Assembly: GCA_018195615.1 (NCBI GenBank)
Contig: JAGTPG010000002.1
Location: forward strand, 3,290,501 to 3,354,500
Source of the DNA: Streptomyces tuirus
GTDB lineage: Bacteria; Actinomycetota; Actinomycetes; Streptomycetales; Streptomycetaceae
Length of the DNA: 64,000 bases
Direction of reading: 5' to 3'
How positions within the stretch are numbered: the first letter of the stretch is position 1; each line of letters begins with the position of its first letter. This document shows positions 20,081 through 28,405 of the stretch, piece after piece. Under the pieces are notes generated by a model. That model saw nothing but the letters and a program-made list of their open reading frames with translations. It was not told where the DNA came from and did not search any database. The translations under genes and the position numbers were made by a program.

Positions 20081-20392
20081 TCACCGGTTCTCCGCACTCT
20101 TGCCGCCGGCACCGCTCGCGGAGGCGCTGGGCGCCGGGTCGTACAGCTGCTCCTGCTGCTGTTGCTGCTTCTTCTCCTCGGCCTTCTGCTTCGCCAGCGT
20201 GGCCTGGAGGAAGGACCAGCCGATGCAGCCGGCGCACAGCACGGCGGCGATCGCGATCCCCGCGAACACCTTGCCGAACCGCTCGTCCGCCGTCCGCCGC
20301 GCGCGCTGCGTGCCGAACAGCAGCGCGTCGCGCATCCGGCGCCGGCGCACCGCCACCGACTCCAGCAGCTGGCTGTCGTAGTCCCGTGCCAT
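20081..20392 (-). CDS. Small single-pass membrane protein in the ESX operon (103 aa)
   Basis: I do not recognise a named family. The protein has a basic cytoplasmic N-terminus (VAVRRRRMRDALLFGTQRARR), one transmembrane helix at about 42-63 (GIAIAAVLCAGCIGW) and a short Gln/Glu/Lys-rich tail. The basic head with ALLFG followed by one helix looks like the beginning of EccB without its large periplasmic domain. That is a topological resemblance only. It precedes eccD by 76 bases on the same strand, so it is probably part of the secretion machine. The start is ATG 20390-20392. Confidence 0.7.
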   Translation of the reverse strand: MARDYDSQLLESVAVRRRRMRDALLFGTQRARRTADERFGKVFAGIAIAAVLCAGCIGWSFLQATLAKQKAEEKKQQQQQEQLYDPAPSASASGAGGKSAENR

Positions 20393-20454
20393 TTAGTTCG
20401 TCCTGTGCGTTGTTGGTGCGCTGCCTTGTTGCTGGCGCGTTTTCGATGCGTGGT

Positions 20455-20516
20455 CAGTCGTCCGAGTTCAGTCGTCCGAGGTCCGTCGTCCGGGGTCCGT
20501 CGTCCGAGGTCAGTCG
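20455..20516. repeat. 14-bp tandem repeat, about 4.4 copies
   Basis: Copies are cagtcgtccgagtt, cagtcgtccgaggt, ccgtcgtccggggt and ccgtcgtccgaggt, then a partial cagtcg. The array runs into the stop codon of the HD-protein gene (20510-20512), so the repeat has either extended or trimmed that 3' end. Length variation among strains is likely. Confidence 0.85.
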
Positions 20517-20965
20517 CCGGGGGCCAGACCGAGGTGCTTCCGCATGGCGGCGTACTTCTGCGTGAGCCGCCGGGCGGTGTGCTCGTCGAGTGCGGCGAGG
20601 CGGTGGGGGTCGGCGTTGTGCGCGAGGTCGGCCGCCTTGACCAGGCGGGCGCCCGGGGTGGCCAGGATCCGGCGGGCGTACGCCTGCACTTCCTCGCCCG
20701 GCTGCTTGGTCATGGCCCGTACGACGTCCTTGGTCCGCTGCGTGAGCGCTGCCGCGTCGAGCCACTCCTCGGTGAGGACGCCGTCCTCCAGCGCGTCGTG
20801 CAGCCAGGCGGCGGCCACCAGCTCGTCGCCTCCGCCCCGGGCGCGCACGCCCTCGGCGACGGCCGACAGATGCTCGGCGTACGGCTGCCCGGCCTTGTCG
20901 GTCTGGCCGGCGTGCGCGGTGCGGGCGACGGCCTCGACCTCGTCGAGACTCATCTCGTGCGGCAT
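20510..20965 (-). CDS. HD-domain phosphohydrolase-like protein
   Basis: This is a small metal-dependent phosphohydrolase of the HD superfamily, resembling the hydrolase half of RelA/SpoT-type (p)ppGpp enzymes. It has 151 residues from ATG 20963-20965, which has an AAGGGGG ribosome site. The visible motifs are AHAGQTDKAGQPYAEHL near 17-33, the HD pair in AAWLHDALED near 57, and the later Asp in VKAADLAHN near 113. It lies between the immunity-like genes and the small ESX membrane protein on the same strand. Whether it belongs to the secretion system or is a bystander is not clear. The substrate is unknown. Confidence 0.8.
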   Translation of the reverse strand: MPHEMSLDEVEAVARTAHAGQTDKAGQPYAEHLSAVAEGVRARGGGDELVAAAWLHDALEDGVLTEEWLDAAALTQRTKDVVRAMTKQPGEEVQAYARRILATPGARLVKAADLAHNADPHRLAALDEHTARRLTQKYAAMRKHLGLAPGD

Positions 20966-21047
20966 GCGATCCCCCTTGCTTCGCTCCCGCAACATAGGAC
21001 ACGAACACGCCACCCGTACAACCGGGGCGGCCGTCCCCCGGGCGTCT

Positions 21048-22250
21048 TCACACACCTCCGGAGAGCCCCGTCACGATCATGAAGAGCACCCACAGCACAG
21101 GGACGAGCGCGATGTACGCGCGGGGCCGTCGGCGCACGGGTACGCCGGGGTCGTAGCGGGGGCCGAGCGTGCCCGGCCCGGGCGCGGGAAGCCGCTTCAC
21201 CTTGCGCACGGCCAGGGCGTTGCGGACCAGCGTGAGCGGCGCGAAGACGAAGAGGGAGAGGGGGCTCCACCAGCCCCAGGCGAGCGTGTGGGTGGTCAGC
21301 GCGCGGTACACAGCCAGCCCGCAGGTCAGGCACATCGGGCCGTCCGTCCTCCGGAACCCCATGAGGACGACGAGGCCGCGGTGCGCACGGAACGCGACGT
21401 CCGCGGCGGGAGAACCTCCGCAGAACCTGCACATGGGGGAGGACGGATCCGGGGGTTCCGGGAGGTCCTGATCGGGGAGGCGGCGGGCTTCAGGGACCTC
21501 GGTGCGGGCGCCGGCCGTTGTCGGGCCCGCGGGCAGCGCGGCGGCAGGCTCGGCGTACCAGGCGCGCAGTGATGCGACGACGGCGTCCAGCAGGCCGCTC
21601 TTCAGAGCCTTGTCGATGGTCCCGTCGCAGAACTTCTCCCCACGCACCACCGCGGTGGCGGCGCGCACGGCGTCGGCGGGCCGCAGCGTGCCCTCAGGCG
21701 AGGGCGTGGGCACGGGGTTGTCCATCCACCGGTGCTCGGGCGTGACGGCACCGACCCGGCGCAGGGCGTCGACGGCCCGGTCCACCCCCTGGCTGTACAT
21801 GGGGAACGGCACGTGGATGGCACCGCTCGGCGACTTCTGCCCACCGCCCCACCGCACGTCCCGGTCCTCGTCGGTGAGCGCGTCGAAGGCGTCCCCGAGC
21901 CCGCGCCACGCCTCCGCGTCGTCACGGTCGAGCTGGTCGAGGAGACGCTGGTCGTCCGCCGGGGTGACGATGCGGGCGAGTTCCTCTACGACAGCGGCAT
22001 CGGCGGCCTCCATGACCGGGCCGACGCCGGGTTCGTGGCTGAGCAGGTTGAGGACACCGAGGGGGGTGAGGCCGCGGTCCCGGGCCTCACGGACCCGGTC
22101 GTACCACTGCGTGCTCGCGTTGTAGGCGCTGACACTGCTGGCATTCCTCGTGATCCACTCGACGTCGTCGACGCCCACCCCTGCCCAGGCGTATCCGGTC
22201 ACCTCGCCGTCGGGGGCGGTGACGGTGATGTAGTGCACGGGGTTGGTCAT
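21048..22250 (-). CDS. Third immunity-like paralogue fused to a DUF6508-like region and a zinc-ribbon membrane tail
   Basis: The N-terminal 95 residues align by eye with the two proteins encoded just upstream: VHYITV, GYAWAG, a DD, a W, then ARDRGLTP and LLSHEP. Residues 100-245 resemble DUF6508 (my reading, not searched), with GGGQKSPSGAIHVPFP and CDGTIDKALKSGLLD. The C-terminal 130 residues hold a CRFC...MCLTC zinc-ribbon pair and about two membrane helices. The start is ATG 22248-22250, five bases after the preceding stop, and the frame is intact. I infer that it is a membrane-tethered member of the immunity group for the adjacent toxin. Confidence 0.65.
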   Translation of the reverse strand: MTNPVHYITVTAPDGEVTGYAWAGVGVDDVEWITRNASSVSAYNASTQWYDRVREARDRGLTPLGVLNLLSHEPGVGPVMEAADAAVVEELARIVTPADDQRLLDQLDRDDAEAWRGLGDAFDALTDEDRDVRWGGGQKSPSGAIHVPFPMYSQGVDRAVDALRRVGAVTPEHRWMDNPVPTPSPEGTLRPADAVRAATAVVRGEKFCDGTIDKALKSGLLDAVVASLRAWYAEPAAALPAGPTTAGARTEVPEARRLPDQDLPEPPDPSSPMCRFCGGSPAADVAFRAHRGLVVLMGFRRTDGPMCLTCGLAVYRALTTHTLAWGWWSPLSLFVFAPLTLVRNALAVRKVKRLPAPGPGTLGPRYDPGVPVRRRPRAYIALVPVLWVLFMIVTGLSGGV

Positions 22251-22255
22251 GCTGT

Positions 22256-22657
22256 CTACTCAGTTCTGGCGAGTGCCTTGACCGCGTCGGCGTTCAGCGC
22301 GTCGGTGAGGGAGCCCGGCAAGGCCCGGCCTCGGTTGCCCTCCGGGTTCGACAGCATCTCCTCGAGAGCCTGGGACGGCAGGAGACCTCGCTCCTTGGCG
22401 TCCTGCAAGCGGGCGTGCCAGTGACCGGTCTCTGCGAGGGCTCGCCCGCCGGCGGCTTCGCACGGTACCCATGTGGCGGCATCGTCCTCGTCGCTCCCCC
22501 ACACATAGCCGAGAGGCGCACCGCCCTCTTTGTCAACCACCGTGAAGTAGCGGACCGGCTTGTCGGTCCAGAACTTGTACTTCGGCGATCCCTGCCTCAC
22601 GAGGTTGAAGTGCACATCCTCGGCCAAGCGCGGATTGACCGGCTCTCCCCTACTCAC
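22256..22657 (-). CDS. Immunity-like protein 2, tandem paralogue (133 aa)
   Basis: The family is not recognised. It shares most of its length with the gene just upstream: EDVHFNLV, DKPVRYFTVVDKEGGA, LGYVWGSDEDDAA, AKERGLLPSQAL and LPGSLTDALNADAVKALA. It is soluble with no signal peptide. It overlaps the upstream paralogue by eight bases and precedes the third by five, so the three are translationally coupled. Immunity is inferred from the position directly after a polymorphic toxin gene and from the duplication, which is common for immunity families. Confidence 0.7.
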   Translation of the reverse strand: MSRGEPVNPRLAEDVHFNLVRQGSPKYKFWTDKPVRYFTVVDKEGGAPLGYVWGSDEDDAATWVPCEAAGGRALAETGHWHARLQDAKERGLLPSQALEEMLSNPEGNRGRALPGSLTDALNADAVKALARTE

Positions 22658-23051
22658 CGTGCGCCAGAGCCTCGACGGCGGCTGCGTTCGGGGCGTCGGT
22701 GAGGGATCCCGGGAGGCTACGGCCCTTACCCGCAGGCTCCGGGTCGGCCAGCAACTCAGCTAGGGCCTGGGACGGAAGAAGCCCGCGCTCCTTGGCATTG
22801 CGCAGCCGACGGATCCAGAAGCCGCCCTCGTTCGCCGCACGGGGGCCGCCAGCCTGTCGCGGTTCCCAGGCGGCTGCGTCGTCCTCGTCACCGGCCCACA
22901 CGTAACCGAGGACTGCACCGTTCTCCTTGTCGACCACCGCAAAATACCGCACCGGCTTGTCCGTGTGATTCCGGTACCGCGGCGGACCCGACACGAGGTT
23001 GAAATGCACGTCCTCGTTAAAGCGCGGATTAACCGGTCGTTCACTGCTCAT
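22650..23051 (-). CDS. Immunity-like protein 1, first gene after the toxin (133 aa)
   Basis: The family is not recognised. It is paralogous to the following gene, with the same length and the shared blocks EDVHFNLV, HTDKPVRYFAVVDKENGA, LGYVWAGDEDDAAAWEP, NAKERGLLPSQAL and LPGSLTDAPNAAAVEALA. It starts at ATG 23049-23051, 41 bases after the toxin stop, on the same strand. As the gene immediately downstream of a type VII secreted ADP-ribosyltransferase it is the most likely cognate immunity protein. Whether it blocks the toxin directly or reverses ADP-ribosylation cannot be told; I see no macrodomain or DraG-like motif. Confidence 0.7.
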   Translation of the reverse strand: MSSERPVNPRFNEDVHFNLVSGPPRYRNHTDKPVRYFAVVDKENGAVLGYVWAGDEDDAAAWEPRQAGGPRAANEGGFWIRRLRNAKERGLLPSQALAELLADPEPAGKGRSLPGSLTDAPNAAAVEALAHGE

Positions 23052-23092
23052 GGCGTCCCTTTTCCTCTCGCTCGGGGTGATCGATCATGAGG

Positions 23093-25905
23093 CTACGGCT
23101 TAGGCCTCGGCAGGATCTCCCCGTATACATGCCACTTGCCCATCGCGTCCTGGAAGACGCGCGTCACCTTGTACTCTGAGCCCTTGGCAAGGAGCAGCTC
23201 ACGTTCTCCGGCATGCTTGGAGAGGTGGTCGATCCAGAGGGCGGGGGTGTCCTTTGGCACTCGCCAGTGCATCCACACGGGCTTGGAGTCGAACGGCGGC
23301 GGCGGCGTCTTTCCGAGTGCCGTGGACGTGAACGCCTTGTCGTCGAACACGCCGCCCTCCATCTCCTTCGGTGACTTCAGCGGCTGGCCGTCGATCCTGA
23401 TGTGGTCGACCCCGTGCCGCGCACGACCATGACGTCCTCCGGGACAGGACGAGCGCCCATGACGTTGTCCATCTCGTCGATGGCATGCTTGAGCGAGTCG
23501 TCCAGGTTGTGCCCGAAGCGCAAATGGTTGTTGATCAGGTCGTACTCGTTGCCACTGTACGTCCTCAGCGCTTCCCACGACTCGGGGGACAGGTCGTCCA
23601 GGAACTTGTTCCAGTACGCATTGCCATATGCCAGCCCCGCCTCGTTGCTGACACTGGGCGCGGGGTTCGTGCCGCGAGCGAGTTCGGCCGTGGCCACCGC
23701 GTGCTTCTCCGCGTCGGTAGCCAGTCTGTCGAAGTCGTCCGCCGAAATGTGGGGCTTGTACTCGAACGGCTCCCCGGCCCCGCCGTGACCCGGCACATCC
23801 GCGCCCTGGTGCCCCGGAGCGGCTGGGGCATCGGTGCCGTGGTGTGCGGCGGCGTCCGCCGCATCGTGGGCGATGTCACCGTGGTCGCCTGCGTGGGCCG
23901 CGTCGTCCGCGTGGTTGGCACCGTGCGAGGCGTCGTCCGCGTGACCGGCGCCGGGAGCGTCGTGGCCCGGGCCGTGGCCGCCGGTGCCGGGGACGTCATG
24001 GCCGCCCGGGTGAGGCGTGGTCGGGACGTCGTTCGCCGGGCCGGTGGCCTGGTGGTACCACGGCGTCGGGGTGCCGGGGTGAGCACCGCTGCCGGGGACG
24101 TCATGGCCGCCCGGGTGAGGCGTGGCCGGGACGTCGTGCACCGGGTTGGTGCCCGTCGTCTGGCTGTACCACGGGGTCCCCGCCCCGGGGTGACCGCCCG
24201 TGTGCGGCGCGGTCGTCGGGGTCGTGTCGTACGACGACGGCGGAGGCGCCTGGTCGTACGCCGACGGGGCCGGTGCGTGATCGTACGTGCCCGGCGACGG
24301 CGCGTGACCGTACGGCGAGCCGGAAGGAGCGTGGCCGTACGGGGACGCGGACGGGGCCTGGCCGTACGGGGACCCGGAAGGGGCGGCCTGGCCGTACGGG
24401 GACCCGGAAGGGGCCTGGGCGTGCTGTGTGCCGGTCGGGGTGTGGTCGTACGTGGAGGGAGCCGGTGTCGGGTCGAAGGCTCCGCCCGGGGTGTGGGTCG
24501 GGGCCGTGGGGGGCTGGTTGTAGTGGCCGCCCTGGGCCGCGTTGTCCACCGTGTGCGCGCCCGCGTCGGCGCCCCCGTGGGCCCCGCGTACGACGGCGTC
24601 TGGGCGCCCTGCGTCGTCCAGTGCGCCGGAAGCGTGGGCGTGGTGCCGTGCGGGGCCGTCGGGCCGGTGCCGTGGGGGGCCGGGGTCGTGTCGATCGTGC
24701 CGTTCGGCGCGACGAGGTTGCCGTTCGGGTCCATCAGCCGGCCGTCGGGAAGGGGGACCGAGCCGTTAGGGAGGGTGGGGATGTCGATGGTGCCGACGCC
24801 CCGCAGGCCCTTGGTGATGTCGCCGATCTTCGACAGGCCGGCGCCGGCGCCCTTGGCGATGTAGGTCATCGGGTCAATGACCCGCCCCGCCTTGCCCGCC
24901 ACCGACAACGCCTTGGCCACCGCGCCCGCCTTGCCCGCACCCGACGCCGCAGCCCCGGCGCCGCCGGTGAAGACCGTGGTCAGCACGTTGAAGGTGACCG
25001 CACCCGCCGCCCGGGCGGGGTTCTTGCCCACTGGTCCCAGGCCACCAGCGCCTTGCCGGTCTCCTTCATCGCGGTACGCGAGTCACGCAGCCAGGACGGC
25101 ATGTCCTTGTCCGACGCCGTCCAGAACGCCGCGTTCGCCCCGGGAATCGCCGTGATGACCAGACCGGTCGCCAACTGCGCCAGACCCTTCCAGGCCTGCT
25201 TCATCGCATCCCAGCCACCGAACCCCACCAGCGTGCCCAGGCCCTTGATCGTGCCCCAGACCCCGTCCACGATCAGGCCGTCCCACACGAACGACTTCAC
25301 CCAGTGGCCGACCTCGTACCACTTGTGCTTCTCCTCCACCGGGTCACCCCAGGGAAGCTTCGCGTTCTTCATGTCCCCGGCGTTGAAGCCGTACTGGTTC
25401 TTCTTCTTCGAACCGTCCCCGGCCACCATCTGCGTCCCGCCCACAAAGCGGTGATCTTGTTGTGGCAGGTCCGCTCCGCCGCCCAGAACGCCGCCACCGT
25501 CGCGGTGATGTCGTCCCGCAGCTGATTGTGCTCGTCGACCTTGTCCTCGTCGTACTCCCACTCGTCGTCGTCCTTGACCGAGGAGACGAAAGCAGCCGCG
25601 TCCGCCTTCAGCCGCTTCAGCTTCGCCACCAGCGGGCGGACCTCCGTCGCGTACGACGACAACGCCCCCGACACGGTCTCCAGGTCATCGGCGAACGCGT
25701 CCGCCTTCTCCCTCACCGGCTTGGTCGTGGCGAACAACCGCTCCGCCTCCGGAGCCGTGTAGAACGCCGACAGCCCCTGGAACCGGGAATGGACATCAGC
25801 ACCGGTGTCCCGGATATGACCCGCGTCCTTCTTCAGGTCCGCGTAATCCGTCTCCAGCTGCTCCAGATTCCCCGTGAACTGCGGGATTTTTTCGGGCTGT
25901 ATCAC
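23093..25905 (-). CDS. Type VII secreted polymorphic toxin with C-terminal ADP-ribosyltransferase domain, four frameshifts as sequenced
   Basis: The restored length is 938 residues. Residues 1-165 form an alpha-helical WXG/LXG-like domain. Residues 165-430 include Gly/Ala-rich hydrophobic stretches, and about 430-690 is a Pro/His/Gly linker with SPYGQAP and PHPGGHDVPG repeats. The C-terminal 230 residues carry a GNEYDLINNHLR helix and then the three ART signatures: Arg in VVRGTG (near 829), FTSTALG (near 859) and GERELLL (ExE, near 900). This fits an arginine-specific-type ADP-ribosyltransferase. Single missing bases at 25440-25442, 25027-25029, 24572-24585 and 23410-23413 split the frame, and 2813 bases plus four is divisible by three. 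GTG 25903-25905 overlaps the DUF6507-like stop (GTGA). Confidence 0.85.
23986..24139 (-). repeat. Two copies of a 105-base repeat in the toxin linker
   Basis: Near-identical blocks of about 46 bases begin at 23986 and 24091 (both start gccggggacgtcatggcc), giving a 105-base, 35-residue period. They encode the repeated DVPxTPHPGGHDVPG segment between TPWYxQ blocks. Confidence 0.75.
24296..24432 (-). repeat. Tandem SPYGxAPSG-coding repeats in the toxin linker
   Basis: Five or so copies of a unit related to gtacggggacccggaagg encode Ser-Pro-Tyr-Gly-Gln/His-Ala-Pro. It is a flexible spacer between the export part and the catalytic part. Confidence 0.7.
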
Positions 25906-26288
25906 CGCTTGCCGACTCCCGGAAGATCCACCGCCGGCGCCTGCAGCGTCTTGCGCTGCGCCTCCGCCGCCATCTCCTCATCGCCGTTCATGTACGCCGT
26001 GGTCGCGTCCACCGCGCCCTGCAACGACTTGCCGGCCCGCGCCGCGACGAACTTCAGATCCTTCGCCGCGTGCTCAGCGAACTGCGACAACGCGAGAGCC
26101 ACCAGACCGCCCTGCGCCTTCTCGCCGCCCTCACCGCCGCCCTCGGCGGAGACGGTGCCCGCGCTGGACGCCGCCGACGTCAGATGCTCACCGAACGCCT
26201 TCGCGTACTTCTCCAGCTTCGACGCCGCGTCACCCGTCGTCGTCAGCACATGCGAAATACCCTGCGGCTTCAAATCCCAGCCGGGCAC
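25902..26288 (-). CDS. DUF6507-like, WXG100-related small helical protein
   Basis: The 128 residues begin MPGWDLKPQGISHVLTTTGD and are predicted mostly helical. This resembles the DUF6507 proteins that accompany Streptomyces polymorphic toxins (recognised by eye). Such proteins are thought to pair with the helical N-terminus of the toxin for export. The stop overlaps the toxin GTG start by four bases, so the pair is translationally coupled, which supports a partner role. A Gly-rich loop (GGGEGGEKAQGG) separates two helical halves. The start is ATG 26286-26288 and the frame is intact. Confidence 0.7.
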   Translation of the reverse strand: MPGWDLKPQGISHVLTTTGDAASKLEKYAKAFGEHLTSAASSAGTVSAEGGGEGGEKAQGGLVALALSQFAEHAAKDLKFVAARAGKSLQGAVDATTAYMNGDEEMAAEAQRKTLQAPAVDLPGVGKR

Positions 26289-26351
26289 CGAAAACCCCCG
26301 TCACACACAAAGAACGAACTTCACCGAAAGACCTACAGCGGCGGCAGCGGC

Positions 26352-26666
26352 TCAGCCGATGTTGTCCACCGCCGCCTTCGCACGCTGAATCGTCGACTGC
26401 GCCGTACCGTCGTTCTTCTCCAGCGTCGTCTTCAGCAGGTGGATGATGTTCTTCACCTCTTGCGAGGCGTTGTTCCACCGCTGTTCCTTGCCGTGGTACT
26501 CATCCGCCACACCGTCCGCCGTGAAGTCGGCCATCGCCGCCTTCACCTGCTTGTCACGCTGGGCGATCAACGACTCCAGACGGCCGATCACCACCTGGAT
26601 GTTCGACTGCACATCCGCCGACGCGCCCGTGTCGTACGACCTGCGGTCCGAACCCGCGCCTGCCAT
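26352..26666 (-). CDS. WXG100 / ESAT-6-like protein B
   Basis: The protein has 104 residues and two long helices around a turn: IGRLESLIAQRDKQVKAAM, then the turn EYHGKEQRWNNAS, then EVKNIIHLLKTTLEKND. It lacks a strict W-X-G but has the length and helical-hairpin pattern of the family, close to proteins annotated as pore-forming ESAT-6 family. ATG 26664-26666 has GGGGAG eight bases upstream; a GTG just before it is possible. It is the second gene of the type VII operon and probably forms a heterodimer with the first. Confidence 0.75.
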   Translation of the reverse strand: MAGAGSDRRSYDTGASADVQSNIQVVIGRLESLIAQRDKQVKAAMADFTADGVADEYHGKEQRWNNASQEVKNIIHLLKTTLEKNDGTAQSTIQRAKAAVDNIG

Positions 26667-26729
26667 CACACACCACTCCCCGAGAATCGAAAAAGGATCA
26701 GAAACAGATCTGACGAAGGTCAGCAGTGC

Positions 26730-27056
26730 TCAGCGGAAGCGAGCGGCGTCGAAGTTCGCCGCCGACATCTGCTGACGCGCGTTGTCACCCTGTTCCTGAT
26801 CACCCGAGGAGAACGCCGAGTCCATACCCGACTGGCCGCCCAGGATCGCCGACAACGACGAGTTCAGATCCGACGCGATCCGATCCGCCCGCGCCTTGAA
26901 CTGGTCGAACATCACACGACCCGAACCGTTGAACTTGCCCTCCAGCGGCTGCGCCGCCGCCACCAACTGCCGGACCAGACCACCCAGGTCGTCCGTCGAA
27001 CCACGCGTGTCACGCTGCAACGACGACAGCGTCTGCGCCCCCATGTCGAACTTCAT
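26730..27056 (-). CDS. WXG100 / ESAT-6-like protein A
   Basis: The 108 residues are predicted helical throughout. The central turn reads KFNGSGRVMFDQF, with Phe-x-Gly in the place of Trp-x-Gly. The ATG at 27054-27056 follows a GGGAGG site and begins MKFDMGAQTLSSL. It is the first gene of the leftward operon, and a candidate promoter lies about 70-100 bases upstream. ESX substrates of this type travel as folded pairs and help recruit the large toxin to EccC; that role is inferred from the family and position. Confidence 0.75.
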   Translation of the reverse strand: MKFDMGAQTLSSLQRDTRGSTDDLGGLVRQLVAAAQPLEGKFNGSGRVMFDQFKARADRIASDLNSSLSAILGGQSGMDSAFSSGDQEQGDNARQQMSAANFDAARFR

Positions 27057-27125
27057 CGTGCTAACTCGCCTCCCCCGTACGGGCTGTTGCGGCGACCGCA
27101 GCCGGCCGCCCTCAAGTCTCACCCA

Positions 27126-27155
27126 TCTCTATCAACACGGCAGTTGCCTTTGCAA
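27126..27155 (-). promoter_or_regulatory. Candidate promoter of the type VII toxin operon
   Basis: On the minus strand TTGCAA and TAGAGA are spaced by 18 bases, ending about 70 bases before the first WXG-like start codon. It is the best -35/-10 match in the 170-base gap between this operon and the PP2C gene. Confidence 0.35.
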
Positions 27156-27226
27156 TCGGGGTCCCGGGCCGTCGCAGAAGCACCACAGAATCATGACCTG
27201 GCCATGGGGCGGACGATGCCTGTACG

Positions 27227-28405
27227 TCAGCGGGCGGACGCCGCCGTCGGACCCTCGCGGCAGATCAGCAGCAGGGCCCGGTCGTCGTTGACGTCCTTGG
27301 CCACTGCCTCGATGAGGTGCCAGGCGGCGCCGTGGAAGCCGCCGGGCACGTAACGGTCGGCCTCGCCGGTGAGGCGGTCGATGCCCTCGACGATGTCGCG
27401 GTCGGCGGTCTCCACCAGGCCGTCCGTGAACAGCATCAGCACGTCCCCGGGGCGCAGCGAGCCCTTCACGGGGTCGAACTGGGCGCCGTCGTACACCCCG
27501 AGGAGCGGTCCCTCGGCCGCCTTCTCCTCCCAGCGGCCGCTGCCCGCGCTGAGTTGCAGGCCGGGCGGATGGCCGGCGGAGTAGAGCTCGTAGTCGCCGG
27601 AGTCCAGGTCGAGGACCAGGTGGATGGAGGTCGCGAAGCCCTCGTCCCAGTCCTGGCGGAGCAGGTAGCCGTTCGCGGCGGGGAGGAAGGCGTGCGGCGG
27701 GAGGGAGCCCAGCAGGCCGCCGAACGCGCCGGACAGCAGCAGGGCGCGGGAGCCCGCGTCCATGCCCTTGCCCGAGACGTCGGTCAGCACGACCTCGAGC
27801 GTACGGCCGCCGTTGGTGCGCGCCGCGACCACGAAGTCGCCCGAGAAGGACTGGCCGCCGGCCGGGCGCAGCGCCATCTCACGGTGCCAGCCGTCGGGCA
27901 GGTCGGGCAGCTTGCTCTGCACCCGGATGCGTTCACGCAGGTCGAAGAGCATGGTGCCGCCGCGCCGCCAGGGCACACCGACCCGGCTGCGGAACTGGGC
28001 CAGCAGCAGGCCGAAGAAACCGCAGGCCGCGACCACGAGCACCACGCCCGGGGTGACCCTGGACGGCCCCTCCGTGTACGGTCCGAGCCGCACCGACTCC
28101 ACGATCAGCGCCGTGGCCGCCGCCGCGTACAGACCGAGCAGGCTCGCCGGGCGCAGCAGCAGACCGCCCACGACGACCGGCAGGACCAGCGCGGCAGGTG
28201 AGAACCACACCGAGTTCGCCAGCGTCGCCGCCGCGATCAGGGGGACGGTCAGCAGCAGACCGGCCAGGGCGATCCAGTCCGAGCCGTCGCCGCGGAAGTA
28301 GTCCACGGCGGCTCGGCGCACGCCGACGCGGGCCCGGTGCCACTGCTTCTTCAACCGGGCCGTGAACGTCTCGGCTTCCGCGCGCCGCTCTCGTCCTGAT
28401 GCCAT
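27227..28405 (-). CDS. Membrane PP2C-type (SpoIIE/RsbU-like) Ser/Thr phosphatase
   Basis: This family dephosphorylates anti-anti-sigma or similar regulators. It has 392 residues. A basic N-terminus is followed by about four transmembrane helices (45-135) and a C-terminal SpoIIE-like phosphatase domain (160-385). Metal-binding motifs visible are FSGDFVVAAR, LTDVSGKGMDAG, SAGHPPGL and LFTDGLVETAD. No sensor domain beyond the membrane part is visible. The start is ATG 28403-28405. It stands alone with its back to the acetyltransferase gene and is probably not part of the secretion operon, since a promoter-like gap lies between. Confidence 0.88.
   Translation of the reverse strand: MASGRERRAEAETFTARLKKQWHRARVGVRRAAVDYFRGDGSDWIALAGLLLTVPLIAAATLANSVWFSPAALVLPVVVGGLLLRPASLLGLYAAAATALIVESVRLGPYTEGPSRVTPGVVLVVAACGFFGLLLAQFRSRVGVPWRRGGTMLFDLRERIRVQSKLPDLPDGWHREMALRPAGGQSFSGDFVVAARTNGGRTLEVVLTDVSGKGMDAGSRALLLSGAFGGLLGSLPPHAFLPAANGYLLRQDWDEGFATSIHLVLDLDSGDYELYSAGHPPGLQLSAGSGRWEEKAAEGPLLGVYDGAQFDPVKGSLRPGDVLMLFTDGLVETADRDIVEGIDRLTGEADRYVPGGFHGAAWHLIEAVAKDVNDDRALLLICREGPTAASAR

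Noticed and set aside
24296..24432. Regular repeats that could be taken for a CRISPR array
   Set aside because: The units are short, in frame and code for SPYGxAP. There are no unique spacers of constant length and no cas genes.
27138..27155. ttgccttTGCAA-like sequence near the toxin operon as a second Nur box
   Set aside because: Only one hexamer is present and the N5 spacing to a second one is absent. It is better read as part of a -35 box.
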